DNA from: Nitrososphaerota archaeon
Lineage (GTDB): Archaea > Thermoproteota > Nitrososphaeria > Nitrososphaerales > JAGGXQ01
Reading direction: 5' to 3'
NCBI GenBank assembly: GCA_021162925.1
Contig: JAGGXQ010000144.1
Coordinates: 1 to 9,577 of the forward strand
DNA: 9,577 bases
Position numbers and translations under genes: made by a program. Shown one piece after another: positions 7,801-9,577 of this stretch (the stretch's first letter is position 1; each line of letters starts with the position of its first letter). The notes under the pieces were generated by a model. It did no database searches, had not been told where the DNA came from, and worked only from the letters and a program-made list of their open reading frames with translations.

Positions 7801-8039
7801 CTCTCGATCTCTATCACCCTCTTGACGTAATCCGGGGTTACCGGGAGGAAGTAGACCCTGTCGGCCATCCTCTCGTCGGTCTGGATGGTGGCTATGTTCG
7901 GGTTGACCAGGACGGTCTTTATCCCCTCCTCCCTCAGGGCCTTGAGGCACTGGCTACCGGAGTAGTCGAACTCCCCGGCCTCCCCTATCTTTATCGCGCC
8001 GCTCCCAAGGACCAAGGCCTTCTTTATCGGCTCCCTCAA
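4824..8039 (-). CDS. carB: Carbamoyl-phosphate synthetase large (ATP-grasp) subunit
   Basis: With CarA this makes carbamoyl phosphate from bicarbonate, glutamine-derived ammonia and two ATP, for pyrimidine and arginine synthesis. The 1071 residues match the usual ~1070. The first half (1 to about 400) has GSG (12-14), [11 protein letters not shown] (87-97) and the metal-binding E296/N298 in [11 protein letters not shown] linking oligomerisation domain follows (to about 550). The second ATP-grasp half has [11 protein letters not shown] (564-574) and E835/N837 in ECNLRASRS. The MGS-like regulatory domain (about 935-1071) contains T967, T970, K987 and N1011. The start is TTG at 8039: it overlaps the carA stop as TTGA, follows a strong GGAGGTGGTGAT, and gives the family N-terminus. 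A longer in-frame reading into carA adds 49 unrelated residues. The sequence resembles CPS1/CAD-type synthetases more than E. coli CarB. Confidence 0.97.
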   Translation of the reverse strand: [1071 protein letters not shown]

Positions 8040-9148
8040 GCCTTCATCACCACCTCCCTGAACAGGTCGAATATGAAGAGGGTGTCGTAGGGGCCTGGGG
8101 ATGCTTCGGGGTGGTACTGAACGGCCATGAACGGCTTGCTCTCGTGCCTTATCCCCTCGACCGTCTTGTCGTCGGCGTTTATCCACCAGACCTTGAACCC
8201 CTTGCCCAAAGTGGCCTTATCGACCGCATACCCGTGGTTCTGGCTGGTCACGTAGCTCCTCCCGCTCTCGAGCTCGACGCAGGGCTTGTTCTGGCCCCTG
8301 TGCCCGTACTTCAGCTTGTAGGTCTTGGCCCCAGAAGCGAGGGCTAGCAGCTGGTTCCCCAGGCATATCCCAAGGATCGGGATGCCTTCGTCCATGAGCT
8401 GAGCGACGAGCTCGACCGTTTCCTTGAGCAATTCGGGGTTGCCTGGGCCGTTGCTTATCAGGACCCCCTTCGGCCTGTAGGCCATCAGCTCGTCGAGCCC
8501 GACGTTGTAGGGTAGCCTTATCACCTTGAACCCCCTCTCGAGCAGGCTCCTGACTATGCCGAGCTTGACGCCGCAGTCTATCAGGGCTATCGGGATGCCA
8601 TCCCCTAGAACCTCGGGCCCCTTTACCGTCACCTGCTCCACGAACTTCTGCTCCTCGTACCTCTTCGACGCCTTCAGCTCGGCCAGGAGGGAGTCCACCG
8701 ACGGGTCTTCGGACACCTCGAGCGCGCCCATCATGACCCCCTTCTCCCTGAGCCTCTTGGTGAGCTCCCTGGTGTCGATGCCGCTTATCCCCGGGACGCC
8801 TTCGTCGTACATCCATTCCCCTAGGCTCCTCACCGATAGGTGGTGGCTCGGCCTCTCACAGAGCTCGTAGACCACGAGGCCGCTCACCTTTATCCCTAGG
8901 GATTCGAAGTGGAGCGGGAGCCCGAACCCATCGACCAGGGAGTAGCTCGGGACCCCGTAGTTCCCTATGAGTGGGTAGGTCATCACGAGTATCTGGCCCT
9001 TGTAAGACGGATCGGTGAGGGCTTCGGTGTACCCGACCATGCCCGTGTTGAAGACGACCTCTCCTACGACCCTCTTCGGCCTGCCAAAGCCCTTCCCTAC
9101 CCAAACGCTCCCATCTTCTAGGGCTAGGACCGCCTTCAGCCCTTCCAT
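8036..9148 (-). CDS. carA: Carbamoyl-phosphate synthetase small (glutaminase) subunit
   Basis: This subunit hydrolyses glutamine and passes ammonia to CarB. The 370 residues are close to the E. coli length (382). The CarA-specific N-terminal domain shows FNTGMVGYTEALTDPSY and TYPLIGNYG, then GIDTRELTKRLREKG. The C-terminal class I glutamine amidotransferase domain has the nucleophile Cys262 in GICLGNQ and the catalytic pair His346 and Glu348 in QYHPEASPGP, so the triad is complete. Met-Glu-Gly-Leu-Lys-Ala starts five residues before the first conserved strand, and an in-frame TGA upstream leaves the ATG at 9148 as the sensible start. A GAGGG at 9165-9161 is 12 nt away, rather far for a ribosome site. 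It is the first gene of carAB and overlaps carB by 4 bp. Confidence 0.97.
   Translation of the reverse strand: MEGLKAVLALEDGSVWVGKGFGRPKRVVGEVVFNTGMVGYTEALTDPSYKGQILVMTYPLIGNYGVPSYSLVDGFGLPLHFESLGIKVSGLVVYELCERPSHHLSVRSLGEWMYDEGVPGISGIDTRELTKRLREKGVMMGALEVSEDPSVDSLLAELKASKRYEEQKFVEQVTVKGPEVLGDGIPIALIDCGVKLGIVRSLLERGFKVIRLPYNVGLDELMAYRPKGVLISNGPGNPELLKETVELVAQLMDEGIPILGICLGNQLLALASGAKTYKLKYGHRGQNKPCVELESGRSYVTSQNHGYAVDKATLGKGFKVWWINADDKTVEGIRHESKPFMAVQYHPEASPGPYDTLFIFDLFREVVMKA
8046..8058 (-). promoter_or_regulatory. Ribosome binding site that fixes the TTG start of carB
   Basis: The minus strand reads GGGAGGTGGTGAT inside the last codons of carA, ending 6 nt before the TTG at 8039. It combines GGAGG and GGTGA cores, the strongest Shine-Dalgarno-like site in the window, and explains translation from a non-ATG start within an overlap. 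Confidence 0.7.
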
Positions 9149-9181
9149 CGGTATTCTGGACCCTCTTCGAAGTCATTCGCT

Positions 9182-9193
9182 CCTTATTTAAAC
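9182..9193 (-). promoter_or_regulatory. TATA box of the carAB operon
   Basis: The minus strand reads GGTTTAAATAAG, with TTTAAATA at 9192-9185 as a near-consensus archaeal box. It predicts a transcript start near 9162 and a leader of about 14 nt before the carA ATG. It lies in the 92-bp gap after the upstream reductase gene, so carAB has its own promoter. Confidence 0.65.
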
Positions 9194-9240
9194 CTAGCGA
9201 CTCAACTGGGCAAGTTTGGAGCGGTCGAGGACGAAATCGG

Positions 9241-9577
9241 TCAAAATCCGAGAAAGGACTTCAGCCTCTCGACGACCCCGACCCCCACCACCTTGGCGAG
9301 CAACTTGACCACCTTACCGCTCAGGAGCATTTTGAGGATGGGCGTAGAGTGGAAGTCGAAGTCGATCTTGTCGGAGAAGGAAGGGAGCAGTTCCTTCAGC
9401 TCTCCCAGAAGCATGTCGATCTGCCTGTTCCCGAGCCTTTCGAGGGCCCTCCTGAGCATCAGCATGGATTCCAGCTCCCTCCCGAACTTCCCCCTCCAAT
9501 CCCTCTCGTAGGCCTCCAGGTCCCTAGACTTCAGGGCTTTGGCGAGCATGAGCGCCCCCATCCCGCCCGTGTATATC
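9241..9577 (-). CDS. C-terminal part of a geranylgeranyl-reductase-family FAD oxidoreductase (5' end outside window)
   Basis: 111 residues of the C-terminus are visible; the rest lies to the right of the window. The visible start IYTGGMGALMLAKALKSRD resembles the Gly-Gly stretch that closes the FAD site in geranylgeranyl reductases, followed by the expected LEAYERDWRGKFGREL and a helical tail ending VERLKSFLGF. In archaea these enzymes saturate the isoprenoid chains of membrane ether lipids or of quinones, using reduced flavin. The N-terminal GxGxxG FAD motif is not in view, so the call rests on the C-terminal pattern alone. A more distant FAD-dependent oxidoreductase of the same superfamily remains possible. 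It is on the same strand as carA but 92 bp upstream with a promoter between, so it is probably not in that operon. Confidence 0.7.
   Translation of the reverse strand, partial: IYTGGMGALMLAKALKSRDLEAYERDWRGKFGRELESMLMLRRALERLGNRQIDMLLGELKELLPSFSDKIDFDFHSTPILKMLLSGKVVKLLAKVVGVGVVERLKSFLGF

Noticed and set aside
7260..8090. A 276-codon open frame on the plus strand opposite carB/carA
   Set aside because: It lies antisense to strongly conserved CarB sequence. Its composition (many Leu, Pro, His, Tyr, Arg) is what the complement of AGG/GAG-rich coding sequence gives. It has no domain and no promoter.
8040..8186. 49-codon in-frame N-terminal extension of carB
   Set aside because: It lies inside the end of carA, is Arg/Gly-rich and unlike CarB. 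The TTG at 8039 has a strong ribosome site and gives the family N-terminus.
1..9577. Repeats, CRISPR array, insertion sequence or defence/accessory island
   Set aside because: Recurring AGGGAG/CTCCCT words come from codon bias (AGG, GAG). I saw no spaced direct repeats, terminal inverted repeats, transposase or integrase motifs; every gene is a housekeeping or common family.

Overview
The window reads as an ordinary, gene-dense stretch of an archaeal chromosome. Archaeal marks are the long S15 of the archaeal/eukaryotic type, a type II (archaeal) glyceraldehyde-3-phosphate dehydrogenase, an archaeal-type phosphoglycerate kinase, a RecJ/GAN-like DHH nuclease, an initiator tRNA with the A1-U72 pair, a geranylgeranyl-reductase-like C-terminus, and TATA boxes about 26 nt upstream of probable transcript starts. 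The GC-rich sequence and the dominance of AGG (Arg) and ATA (Ile) codons suit a thermophilic archaeon, perhaps of the TACK/Thermoproteota side. That placement is inference; no gene here fixes the lineage.

Layout. Positions 1-1672 (minus) hold an overlapping pair, rpsO followed by a DHH nuclease that runs off the left edge. A 96-bp divergent promoter region separates it from a plus-strand operon, gap (1769-2839) and pgk (2840-4042), with no bases between the two. The initiator tRNA-Met gene (4069-4143) follows on the plus strand; its TATA box lies across the pgk stop codon. A minus-strand LysE-family exporter (4141-4749) meets it tail to tail, and the last three bases of the tRNA gene are the exporter's stop codon. 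Then come carA-carB (minus, 9148 to 4824), with a 4-bp overlap, encoding both subunits of carbamoyl-phosphate synthetase. At the right edge is the C-terminal part of a geranylgeranyl-reductase-like flavoprotein (minus, 9241-9577, 5' end missing). No gap between genes exceeds 300 bases; the largest is about 96 bp.

Function. gap and pgk encode the two consecutive steps between glyceraldehyde-3-phosphate and 3-phosphoglycerate. carA and carB make carbamoyl phosphate for pyrimidine and arginine synthesis. rpsO and the DHH gene link translation with nucleic-acid processing, a pairing seen in other archaea. The exporter and the reductase are separate functions.

I found no convincing undescribed system, mobile element, CRISPR array or defence island. 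The points worth a second look are the compact packing around the initiator tRNA, three TTG starts that are well supported, the CPS1/CAD-like character of CarB including its regulatory domain, and the probable leaderless transcripts.
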